Source: an uncultured Pseudogracilibacillus sp. (GTDB lineage Bacteria > Bacillota > Bacilli > Bacillales > Amphibacillaceae). Taken from it: a stretch of 6,029 nt of DNA. The stretch is from the NCBI GenBank assembly GCA_937960785.1, contig CALGOZ010000012.1:1-6029 (forward strand). The letters run 5' to 3'. The translations under genes were made by a program, and so were the position numbers. Below are positions 1 to 5,693 of the stretch, piece by piece. The notes beneath the pieces were generated by a model, which saw only the letters and a program-made list of their open reading frames with translations, did no database searches and was not told the origin of the DNA. Every line of letters starts with the position of its first letter. Within the stretch, counting starts at the first letter, position 1.

Positions 1-90
1 ACGGAAAGAATAAAAGAAAATACAACGACAAACTTTCCGCAAGAACGCCACAGCGAAAAAAGTGCAAAACAAATTCTCCGCTCAATTTAA
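1..90 (+). CDS. Possible C-terminal tail of a gene entering from the left (partial)
   Basis: Frame 1 is open from the window edge to a TAA at 88-90, giving 29 residues that end in SEKSAKQILRSI. The charged, amphipathic ending looks like a plausible protein C-terminus, and a + strand gene here would be convergent with the RNase H gene that follows. The evidence is thin: a 29-codon open stretch is common in AT-rich DNA, another frame is also open over nearly the same span, and no start, ribosome site or domain can be seen. I do not recognise the peptide. Sequence to the left of the window would settle it. Confidence 0.25.
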   Translation, partial: TERIKENTTTNFPQERHSEKSAKQILRSI

Positions 91-110
91 CGTAAAAACG
101 ATGATGCAGT

Positions 111-133
111 AAAAAAGCGGAAATCTCCACCCA
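111..133 (-). terminator. Possible short intrinsic terminator after the RNase H gene
   Basis: Read on the minus strand, about 20 nt after the RNase H stop codon, GTGGA-GATT-TCCGC can form a 5-bp stem (one U-G wobble) with a 4-nt loop, followed directly by six T. Further G-U pairs could extend the base. The position and T-run suit a Rho-independent terminator, but the stem is short, so it may be weak. Confidence 0.45.
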
Positions 134-148
134 TTAAGTATCAACTCG

Positions 149-772
149 CTATTTTCTGCCGAAGTCGGCCTTAATCTCACCCCAATTTTTCGTGTCCCAT
201 TTATAAAGCGGATTTTCGTAATTATTTTCACGTAACCAAGCTTCTGCTCGATCGATTAAATTCCACAATTGCTCTGTTTCTGAATCTCGGGGTAAAGTCG
301 ACTTTAATTTTTTCTGTTTGACCCAGCCGATTGCAATTTCTGAGTCTGAGTAAATTGGCAGATTGCTATTTTTCTTTTTCAACAATGCCAGAGCATGAAC
401 GATAGCAAGAAACTCACCAATATTGTTCGTTCCCTTAGCTACAGGTCCATAGTGAAAAAGCTCGCGTCCATCTTTTGTGTACACTCCACGATATTCCATC
501 GGACCAGGATTTCCACTGCATGCTGCATCGACGCTTACACTTTCTTCGATATATGGAGGAACTTCAACATTTTGCCCCTTTTCCGACACTTGTGTTCTAG
601 AAGAAAGATAATCTTCTCCATCTGCACTAAAGGCTTCCTCCGCTTCTTTACGAGTTTTAAACGATTTAAATTTCGCCCCTGGAAAACCTTCCGTCTCCCT
701 TTTACAATCTTCCCAGCTCATATAAATTCCCGGACGGCGCCCTTTCCATACGACGTAATACTTTTTCGCCAA
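149..772 (-). CDS. rnhA: Ribonuclease HI with N-terminal viroplasmin-type RNA/DNA hybrid-binding domain
   Basis: A cytoplasmic, metal-dependent endonuclease predicted to cut the RNA strand of RNA:DNA hybrids, removing R-loops and primers. Numbered from GTG at 781 (210 aa), residues 7-50 are the hybrid-binding domain (KYYVVWKGRRPGIY, then GAKFKSFKTRKEAEEAF). A variable linker spans about 52-78, and the RNase H fold runs from about 80 to 210. The DEDD residues are all present: D85 (SVDAACSGNPG), E123 (NNIGEFLAIVHAL), D146 (PIYSDSEIAI) and D206 (GEIKADFGRK). E202 is also kept. Their spacings (38, 23 and 60) equal those I recall for the B. halodurans enzyme (D71, E109, D132, D192), so it should be active. 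I chose TTG at 772 (207 aa, MAKKYYVVW) because GGAG lies 8 nt before it and the result matches the start of the homologue. GTG at 781 overlaps that GGAG and has no good site of its own. The stop is TAG. The linker is longer than in B. halodurans; otherwise it is a standard family member. Confidence 0.95.
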   Translation of the reverse strand: MAKKYYVVWKGRRPGIYMSWEDCKRETEGFPGAKFKSFKTRKEAEEAFSADGEDYLSSRTQVSEKGQNVEVPPYIEESVSVDAACSGNPGPMEYRGVYTKDGRELFHYGPVAKGTNNIGEFLAIVHALALLKKKNSNLPIYSDSEIAIGWVKQKKLKSTLPRDSETEQLWNLIDRAEAWLRENNYENPLYKWDTKNWGEIKADFGRK

Positions 773-780
773 TCTATCCA

Positions 781-784
781 CTCC
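781..784 (-). promoter_or_regulatory. Shine-Dalgarno site that decides the RNase H start
   Basis: GGAG on the minus strand lies 8 nt before the TTG codon at 772-770. The in-frame GTG at 781-779 shares a base with this motif and has only GGA directly against it, too close to act as a ribosome site. This favours initiation at TTG. Confidence 0.55.
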
Positions 785-849
785 GCTTCTAAATACTTAC
801 GTAAAATATTTAATAACCTTTTTATTTTTGTAAAGTAAAGCTAAAATTA

Positions 850-879
850 ATCATATCATGTAAAAAGCACATCTGCCAT
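850..879 (-). promoter_or_regulatory. Probable extended -10 promoter of the RNase H gene
   Basis: On the minus strand, ATGGCA (874-879, four of six matches to TTGACA) is followed after 18 bp by TATGAT (850-855), with a TG-A extension directly before the hexamer. This is a plausible sigma-A promoter giving a leader of about 65-70 nt. The -35 is poor, so the call rests on the extended -10. Confidence 0.45.
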
Positions 880-920
880 TTCTTTTTCTAAGCTTTAAAT
901 TACTTCTTTTACATGTCGTA

Positions 921-949
921 TTGAATGGTCTTTAAGTTTCGGTTATAAT
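921..949 (+). promoter_or_regulatory. Sigma-A promoter of the acylase gene
   Basis: TTGAAT (921-926) and a perfect TATAAT (944-949) are separated by exactly 17 bp. Transcription would begin near 955-957, leaving a leader of about 97 nt before the ATG at 1054. A second TATAAT at 984-989 lacks a convincing -35, so this is taken as the main promoter. Confidence 0.8.
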
Positions 950-958
950 TGTACTCAT

Positions 959-976
959 AGAATGAATATCCATTCA
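959..976 (+). promoter_or_regulatory. FadR (YsiA)-like operator in the acylase control region
   Basis: AGAATGAATATCCATTCA is a near-perfect palindrome (seven of eight pairs from 960 to 975) lying just after the predicted transcription start. It differs at only two places from the B. subtilis FadR box as I recall it (TGAATGAMTANTCATTCA). In that species FadR is a TetR-family repressor of beta-oxidation genes, released by long-chain acyl-CoA. The position, directly downstream of the -10, suits repression. That the cognate regulator is FadR rather than another TetR-type protein is inferred from the motif alone. Confidence 0.55.
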
Positions 977-988
977 GTTCCACTATAA

Positions 989-1002
989 TGTAAGCGTTAA
1001 CA
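989..1002 (+). promoter_or_regulatory. cre site (CcpA catabolite repression operator)
   Basis: TGTAAGCGTTAACA fits every position of the Bacillus cre consensus TGWAANCGNTNWCA. The flanking A on each side also fits the longer WTGNNARCGNWWWCAW form. It lies about 35-45 bp after the predicted transcription start, where CcpA with HPr-Ser-P usually represses by blocking initiation or elongation. Catabolite repression of the acylase gene by preferred sugars is therefore expected. Confidence 0.75.
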
Positions 1003-1030
1003 AAAACGCGCAAGGTTTGCCTAAAAATAC

Positions 1031-1049
1031 TCTCTTCAAAAAGAGGTGA
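1031..1049 (+). promoter_or_regulatory. Shine-Dalgarno site of the acylase gene, within a small hairpin
   Basis: AAGAGGTGA (1041-1049) is a strong ribosome site 5 nt before the ATG at 1054 and fixes that start. Directly before it, CTCTT (1032-1036) can pair with AAGAG (1041-1045) across a CAAA loop, with a further U-G pair at the base, covering part of the site. The hairpin is small and A/U-rich, so any effect on translation is speculative. Confidence 0.6.
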
Positions 1050-1053
1050 CAAA

Positions 1054-3432
1054 ATGAAAAGTGAAGTTGATATGCAACAAACAACAGCAAAGCCAAAAAT
1101 GCAACGGTGGAAAAAAGCTTCTCTTACTATTGTTGGTCTAATCATTATTCTTTTAATTGGTGGGTTCCTCTTTGCGAACCATTACCTAGGAAAAGGCTTA
1201 CCCCAACTAGAAGGTGAAATTACATTACCGGTTAACGATACAGTTACCGTCACTACCGATGAAAACGGTGTGCCCCATATAAAAGCGGAATCGATCGAGG
1301 ACCTATTTTTTGCCCAGGGTTTCGTCCAAGCCCAGCAGCGAATGTTTCAAATGGAACTTTCACGCCGGCAAGCATCAGGCACATTAAGTGAAATAATTGG
1401 TGAAGCAACGGTCGATAACGATAAATATTTCCGCACCCTTGGATTGCGCCGAGCTGCAGAAAAATCCTACGAACTATACGACGGAGAGGCAAAAGATGTC
1501 CTCCACTGGTTCAGCGATGGGGTTAATGCCTATATCGAACAAGCGAAAGAAAACGGTACTTTGCCGATTGAATTTACTTTGCTCGGAATCGAACCGGACG
1601 AATGGACACCGATTGATTCTTTAACAATTGGAAAGTTCATGGCTTTTGATCTCGGAGGCCATTGGGAGCGCCAAGCCTTCAACTATTATTTATTAAAAGA
1701 GTACGAGGAAGAAGAAGCACTTGAATTATTCCCCGCCTATCCGGAAGAGCGCATGAACATTATCGAAGATAGCGAAATCGACGTTGCCCTAAGCTTTAAA
1801 GATGCCCTTATTCCAGAACCATTTAACGGTAGTAATAACTGGGTCGTCAGCAGTGAAAAGTCCGCCTCAGGAAAACCTTTATTAGCCGATGACCCGCATC
1901 TTGGACTCGCTACACCTTCAATTTGGTACGAAATGCACTTAGAAGCCGAAGATATTAACGTTGCGGGTGTAATTTTCGCCGGGGTTCCGGGAATTATTTT
2001 AGGTCATAACGAACATATCGCCTGGGGAGTCACAAATACAGGACCGGATGTACAGCAACTTTATATTGAAAAACGAAACCCAGAGAACGAGACGCAATTT
2101 CTGTTCGAAGATGAGTGGGAAGATGCTGAGGTAATCCAGGAGCCGATTCATGTAAAGGATGGCCAAACGATTGACTATGAAGTAATCGAAACCCGTCACG
2201 GTCCGGTTATTAGTGAATTTGCTCATGAAGCTGACGATGATACCGTATTTTCTTTACGCTGGACTGCACTTGATCCTACAACAGAACTTAAAGCAATCTT
2301 AAATATTAATCGAGCGACAAATTGGGAAGAATTCGAAAAAGGCCTTGAAGATTTCTTAGCACCTACACAGAACTTCGTCTTCGCATCAACCGACGGAACG
2401 ATCGCTTATAAAGCAAACGGACGCATTCCAATCTACGAAGACAGTTCCGATGCTTTACTCCCGCTTCCAGGCTGGGAAGAAAAGTATGAATGGAAAGGTT
2501 TCATTCCTTTTGACGAATTGCCAAAAGTAATTAATCCTGAAAAAGGCTTTATCGCTACGGCAAATAACCGAGTCGTTAGCGACGAATATCCGTATCATAT
2601 TAGTAACGTTTGGGCGCAACCTTATCGTTACGAACGAATTTTTGAAGTATTGGAGGAAAAAGACAAGCTAACCCTCGATGATATGAAACAATTACAAATG
2701 GATGCAATGAATTTACGGGCGAGGGAATTTGTACCTTATTTTGCCGAACTCTTAGAAGGCATCGAGCTTTCGGAGGCTGCCACTTCAGCGCTAGCACGAT
2801 TAAACGATTGGAACTTCGTCGATGATCAACATTTAGTCCAGCCCTTAATTTTCGATCATTGGTTCCAAGCCATTGAAAGGAAACTTTTTGCAGAAATTAA
2901 TGAAGAGGTCGAACACTTATTTACCGGAAAACCACAAGTAACAGATATGTTACTACGAAAAGGTAACGAGTCTCTCTGGATTCAGAAGCACGGTTCGATT
3001 GAAGAGCTACTAGCAACGACTTTAGAAGAAACAGTAGAAACACTCACTACAACATACGGTTCCGAGCAGGAAAATTGGCGCTGGGGTGACTATCACCAAG
3101 TTCAGTTCAAACATCCATTAAGTAGTGCAAGCAAATTGTTGGCCTTTCTTTTCAATAAAGTCGAACCCCTACCTGTTGACGGTAGTGCCGTTACACCGCT
3201 TGCAGCTCGAGCAAATGAAGATGGGCTAGTAAACCACGGGGCATCTTGGCGCTTTGTCATTGACTTAGACGATATTACAACCGGACACCATACGGTAAGC
3301 CCAGGCCAATCCGGACATGTTAAAAGCGAATGGTATAGCGATCAAACAACTGACTGGGTGGATGGAACTTTTCATGAAACATCACTCACTCATTACGATG
3401 GAAAAGTTCTCACCATTCAACCGGAAAATTAA
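1054..3432 (+). CDS. Membrane-anchored penicillin acylase family protein (Ntn-hydrolase amidase)
   Basis: A 792-aa precursor expected to cleave itself into alpha and beta chains and hydrolyse an amide bond in an N-acyl compound. A basic stretch (KPKMQRWKK) and hydrophobic segment at about 22-42, with no lipobox, suggest a signal anchor placing the enzyme outside the membrane. The alpha region starts near residue 55 (GVPHIKAES 72-80; AQQRMFQMELSRR 93-105). The beta chain should begin at the catalytic nucleophile Ser260 in NGSNNWVVS and run about 533 residues. Other family signatures are DDPHLGL (279-285), HIAWGVTN (321-328), TQNFVFASTDG (438-448), ATANNRV (501-507, oxyanion-hole Asn), WRWGDYHQVQFKHPL (675-689) and PGQSGHVKSEWYSDQ (750-764). 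Beta position 23 is His (H282), as in cephalosporin and acyl-homoserine-lactone acylases, where penicillin G acylase has Gln. Asp332 falls at beta 73, a calcium ligand in penicillin G acylase. All core residues are present, so it is probably active. Substrate is unknown; a fatty N-acyl compound is more likely than penicillin given the upstream FadR-like and cre sites. It is transcribed alone. Confidence 0.93.
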   Translation: MKSEVDMQQTTAKPKMQRWKKASLTIVGLIIILLIGGFLFANHYLGKGLPQLEGEITLPVNDTVTVTTDENGVPHIKAESIEDLFFAQGFVQAQQRMFQMELSRRQASGTLSEIIGEATVDNDKYFRTLGLRRAAEKSYELYDGEAKDVLHWFSDGVNAYIEQAKENGTLPIEFTLLGIEPDEWTPIDSLTIGKFMAFDLGGHWERQAFNYYLLKEYEEEEALELFPAYPEERMNIIEDSEIDVALSFKDALIPEPFNGSNNWVVSSEKSASGKPLLADDPHLGLATPSIWYEMHLEAEDINVAGVIFAGVPGIILGHNEHIAWGVTNTGPDVQQLYIEKRNPENETQFLFEDEWEDAEVIQEPIHVKDGQTIDYEVIETRHGPVISEFAHEADDDTVFSLRWTALDPTTELKAILNINRATNWEEFEKGLEDFLAPTQNFVFASTDGTIAYKANGRIPIYEDSSDALLPLPGWEEKYEWKGFIPFDELPKVINPEKGFIATANNRVVSDEYPYHISNVWAQPYRYERIFEVLEEKDKLTLDDMKQLQMDAMNLRAREFVPYFAELLEGIELSEAATSALARLNDWNFVDDQHLVQPLIFDHWFQAIERKLFAEINEEVEHLFTGKPQVTDMLLRKGNESLWIQKHGSIEELLATTLEETVETLTTTYGSEQENWRWGDYHQVQFKHPLSSASKLLAFLFNKVEPLPVDGSAVTPLAARANEDGLVNHGASWRFVIDLDDITTGHHTVSPGQSGHVKSEWYSDQTTDWVDGTFHETSLTHYDGKVLTIQPEN

Positions 3433-3449
3433 ATTCTTCCATGTAAAGA

Positions 3450-3490
3450 CCTCGTTCAGCACACTGCTTTAAGTGCTAACGAGGCTTTTT
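3450..3490 (+). terminator. Rho-independent terminator of the acylase gene
   Basis: CCTCGTT (3450-3456), a bulged C, and AGCAC (3458-3462) pair with GTGCT (3473-3477) and AACGAGG (3478-3484) around a 10-nt loop. This is followed by C and five T. It begins 17 nt after the stop codon. On the other strand the stem is followed by only TCTTT, so it may also weakly stop transcription from the convergent DUF3298 gene, for which no better terminator is seen. Confidence 0.88.
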
Positions 3491-3569
3491 ATAAAATGGA
3501 GTTTATTTCCAATTGGGAATCCTAGTTTTTCTTTGTTTGCCGGATTAATCATTATTTGATTGCATCTGT

Positions 3570-4205
3570 TTACGTCGATAACATCCTGCCGAGCGGACCT
3601 TCCTCATCGAGAAGTTCTGTTAATTGATAAGCCGGAATTGGAAAGGTAGGAAGTCCATAATAATAAGGTGTAATTTCATAAAGCTGATAATATAACACGA
3701 GCACTTGATCCGCAATATAAAAGCCTTGATCCTTCGCTACAGTTACCGGAACTTCTTCAAAGACAGGAACTTCCCTTTCCCTTACTTGTTTCTGGACGAG
3801 TTTCGTTAAATGGGCCTCATAATCGACTCCTTGTTTAAATAAGTCGCCAAGTTTATATTGCCTTCCCGTCTCGACATTGAAGGTGAGCGAATCCATTATC
3901 GTTAAACCATGAGCAAAGCCATCCGCATACGCATAATTTGTAAAAGTTACGGAAAATATATTTCTCTCATTCGTTTTAATCTCATAGGTACTTATCATTT
4001 CTGAAAATCTATCCGTATCTTGCTCTTCATATTGACGCTCACTTAACTTACGAATCGCCTCGTACATATGCCAATTAATTTTTCGTTCAACGTAGGGATT
4101 CCAATGCCCAATCATCTCCGGTATATAAAAAGCAACACCATTATCTTTTTCCACCCGTGTCCGAACCGTCACGGGTAATGTTACAGAGTCAAACACAATT
4201 AACAT
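3570..4205 (-). CDS. DUF4163/DUF3298 (RsiV/PdaC-like) domain protein without signal peptide
   Basis: A 211-aa protein whose biochemical function I cannot name. The first 90 residues look like DUF4163: a beta-rich start (SVTLPVTVRTRV), a helix with IRKLSERQYEEQ, then EIKTNERNIFSVTFTNYAY. A GFAHG motif (96-100) leads into a DUF3298-like half: DSLTFNVETGRQYKLGDLFKQ (105-125), then FYIADQVLVLYYQLYEITPY with a FPIPAYQLTELL end (162-199). In B. subtilis these domains form the extracellular parts of anti-sigma factor RsiV (binds lysozyme) and peptidoglycan deacetylase PdaC. Here no signal peptide, membrane segment or enzyme domain is fused, so it should be a free, apparently cytoplasmic, domain. The start is uncertain. 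ATG at 4205 has AAGG 5 nt away but the GGAGG core only 1 nt away; in-frame GTG at 4196 sits 10 nt from the GGAGG. The gene is divergent from the serpin and convergent with the acylase. No convincing promoter was found. Confidence 0.8.
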   Translation of the reverse strand: MLIVFDSVTLPVTVRTRVEKDNGVAFYIPEMIGHWNPYVERKINWHMYEAIRKLSERQYEEQDTDRFSEMISTYEIKTNERNIFSVTFTNYAYADGFAHGLTIMDSLTFNVETGRQYKLGDLFKQGVDYEAHLTKLVQKQVREREVPVFEEVPVTVAKDQGFYIADQVLVLYYQLYEITPYYYGLPTFPIPAYQLTELLDEEGPLGRMLST

Positions 4206-4243
4206 TCCTCCCTTACACTCGCATTAGTCTATGCAAGAGAAGG

Positions 4244-4298
4244 AAAATAGGTGACCGCCCGGCTAAAAAATAGGAAAGTTACCATACTTAAAAATAGG
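4244..4298. repeat. Three evenly spaced AAAATAGG motifs between the DUF3298 and serpin genes
   Basis: AAAATAGG occurs at 4244-4251, 4267-4274 and 4291-4298, with start-to-start distances of 23 and 24 bp, close to two or just over two helical turns. All face the serpin gene, and the last ends 25 bp before its -35. They could be binding sites for a regulator acting on either divergent gene. An 8-mer of this composition can also recur by chance. Confidence 0.4.
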
Positions 4299-4323
4299 GT
4301 GCGCAATTATTTCCTGTCTGTCA

Positions 4324-4351
4324 TTGAGTTTTTGGTTTGATATGTTACAAT
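4324..4351 (+). promoter_or_regulatory. Extended -10 promoter of the serpin gene
   Basis: TTGAGT (4324-4329) and TACAAT (4346-4351) are 16 bp apart, with TG one base before the -10 (4343-4344), making an extended -10 sigma-A promoter. Transcription would start near 4358, giving a leader of only about 20 nt that ends in AGGAGG. The in-frame TTG at 4324 is thus the -35 element and not a start codon. Confidence 0.72.
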
Positions 4352-4364
4352 TTATGTATATTTT

Positions 4365-4370
4365 AGGAGG
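4365..4370 (+). promoter_or_regulatory. Shine-Dalgarno site that fixes the serpin TTG start
   Basis: AGGAGG lies exactly 7 nt before the TTG at 4378, an ideal spacing. No other in-frame start from 4324 onwards has a ribosome site, and the ATG at 4354 lies upstream of this motif and at or before the predicted transcription start. Confidence 0.85.
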
Positions 4371-4377
4371 TGCTGGA

Positions 4378-5649
4378 TTGAATAATTTTATAAATTTGCT
4401 AAGGAAAAATACTATATTTTCGAAAAAACGAACCGCAATATTTCTAATAACTATTCTAGTCGGCCTACTACTGTTTACAGCTTGCGCAAATAAACCTAAT
4501 ACTTCCGATGTCCACGCGGTAGCACCTATTACCGTCACTAATGAAGCCGTCGGATTTTCCTTATTAAAAGAAGTAACACCAGATGATGAAGGGAATATTT
4601 TCATCTCACCGACAAGTGCCTTAATTGCTATGTTGATGGTTTATAACGGAGCAGATGGCAAGACAAAAGAACAAATCGCCGAAGCACTACAAATTGAGGA
4701 TTTAAGCGATCATGAAGTGAACGAGGCGACAAAAGCTTTATTAAACAACCTTACAAGAGACGAGGACAAGCTCGAACTAACCGTCGCTAACTCTTTATGG
4801 CTCAATCACGAATTTAGCTTCAATAAAACGTTCGCTAATAAAATGCAGGACTACTTCAAGGCTGAAATCGATGAAATAGATATTACCGACCCAACTTCCG
4901 CAACGAAAATAAACAACTGGGTCGAAAAAGCAACAAAAGGAATGATCGATGAAATCGTCGAATCTCCATTATCTAATGACCTAGTTGCTTATTTAATTAA
5001 TGCCCTTTACTTTAATGGCACGTGGACCTATGAGTTCGATGAACAATTGACGATAGAGGACACATTTTTCACCGAGAATGACGAGCTTAAAATTCCATTT
5101 ATGCAAGTAAAAGAAGAGTTAGCATACTTTGAAACGGACGAACTCCAAGCCGTACAATTACCTTACAATGATGGCGAAATGAATATGCAATTATTTTTAC
5201 CAAAAGAAAACTACACCCTCGATGGATTAGTTGAAAAACTCGATGAAGATCGATGGAACTCCTGGCAGAAGAAATTTTCTCAAGAAGAAGGAACAGTCCA
5301 GTTGCCAAAGTTTAAACTCGAATACGAAACCCTTTTAAACGAACCATTACAACAATTGGGAATCACTGATGCCTTCGATACTGAAAAGGCAAATCTCTCT
5401 AACTTAATTGAATCAGACACACCTCTTCATATCGATGAAGTAAAACAAAAAACAGCAATTAAAGTAGACGAACAAGGAACCGAAGCCTCTGCAGCCACTT
5501 CAGTAGCAATCGAAATGTCATCAGCCAATATAGAAGACGAACCCTTTTATATGAAGCTTGAGCGACCGTTTTTATTTACGATTTATGACGAAGAACTCGA
5601 ACACATTATATTTATCGGCACGATTAAAAATCCAGAAATAAACGAATAA
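4378..5649 (+). CDS. Serpin-family protease inhibitor, probable lipoprotein
   Basis: A 423-aa serpin, full length for the family (about 375-residue core). Serpins trap serine or cysteine proteases by offering a reactive loop that inserts into the main sheet after cleavage. The N-terminus has basic residues (FSKKR), a hydrophobic run at about 19-33 and LLFTAC with Cys36. That resembles a lipobox, although Phe at -3 is unusual, so it is probably exported and lipid-anchored. Serpin hallmarks are NIFISPTSAL (73-82), INNWVEKATKGMIDEIV (178-194), NALYFNGTW (208-216), VQLPKFKLEY (307-316), ERPFLF (395-400) and FIGTIKNPE near the end. The hinge EQGTEASAAT (365-374), with Thr at P14 and small residues at P12-P9, predicts an inhibitor. 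Standard counting puts P1-P1' at Ser381-Ser382 (MSSA), but the loop seems a little longer than usual, so P1 is uncertain. One oddity: the conserved breach His (His334 of alpha-1-antitrypsin) is Gln357 here (VKQKTAIKVDE). Single-gene unit divergent from the DUF3298 gene. Confidence 0.93.
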   Translation: MNNFINLLRKNTIFSKKRTAIFLITILVGLLLFTACANKPNTSDVHAVAPITVTNEAVGFSLLKEVTPDDEGNIFISPTSALIAMLMVYNGADGKTKEQIAEALQIEDLSDHEVNEATKALLNNLTRDEDKLELTVANSLWLNHEFSFNKTFANKMQDYFKAEIDEIDITDPTSATKINNWVEKATKGMIDEIVESPLSNDLVAYLINALYFNGTWTYEFDEQLTIEDTFFTENDELKIPFMQVKEELAYFETDELQAVQLPYNDGEMNMQLFLPKENYTLDGLVEKLDEDRWNSWQKKFSQEEGTVQLPKFKLEYETLLNEPLQQLGITDAFDTEKANLSNLIESDTPLHIDEVKQKTAIKVDEQGTEASAATSVAIEMSSANIEDEPFYMKLERPFLFTIYDEELEHIIFIGTIKNPEINE

Positions 5650-5655
5650 AAAAAG

Positions 5656-5693
5656 AAACCTTAAGGTAATGTTTTCTACCTTAAGGTTTTTTT
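5656..5693 (+). terminator. Strong bidirectional intrinsic terminator after the serpin gene
   Basis: A perfect 13-bp stem pairs AAACCTTAAGGTA (5656-5668) with TACCTTAAGGTTT (5677-5689) around an 8-nt loop and runs into seven T (5687-5693). It starts 6 nt after the stop codon. On the minus strand the stem is followed by TTTC and a run of seven T, so it should also stop transcription coming from the right. Confidence 0.93.

Noticed and set aside
395..838. 147-codon open frame on the + strand
   Set aside because: It lies antisense to the well-supported RNase H gene. Its translation is Phe/Arg/Ile/Ser-rich with no recognisable domain.
984..989. Second TATAAT as a separate promoter of the acylase gene
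   Set aside because: No -35 better than three of six matches lies at 16-18 bp, while 921-949 has a far better pair. If used, the FadR-like and cre sites would still overlap it in repressing positions.
909..1145. 78-codon open frame on the - strand
   Set aside because: It covers the acylase promoter, the operators and the start of that gene. Its composition is that of antisense AT-rich DNA.
1253..2797. Open frames inside the acylase gene (1253-1492 -, 1397-1624 +, 1999-2226 -, 2600-2797 -)
   Set aside because: All are inside a coding sequence with clear family motifs along its length, and none has a ribosome site or a recognisable product.
1054..3432. Reading the acylase as a beta-lactam resistance enzyme
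   Set aside because: The family name is historical. His at beta 23 and the fatty-acid-type operators point elsewhere, and no other resistance gene is nearby.
3547..3561. AATCA-TTATT-TGATT hairpin as terminator of the DUF3298 gene
   Set aside because: It has only 5 mostly A/T pairs and no T-run follows on the minus strand.
4263..4604. 113-codon open frame on the - strand
   Set aside because: It is antisense to the serpin promoter, signal peptide and first conserved block, with no domain seen.
5099..5308. 69-codon open frame on the - strand
   Set aside because: It is antisense to the middle of the serpin core, which is well conserved there.
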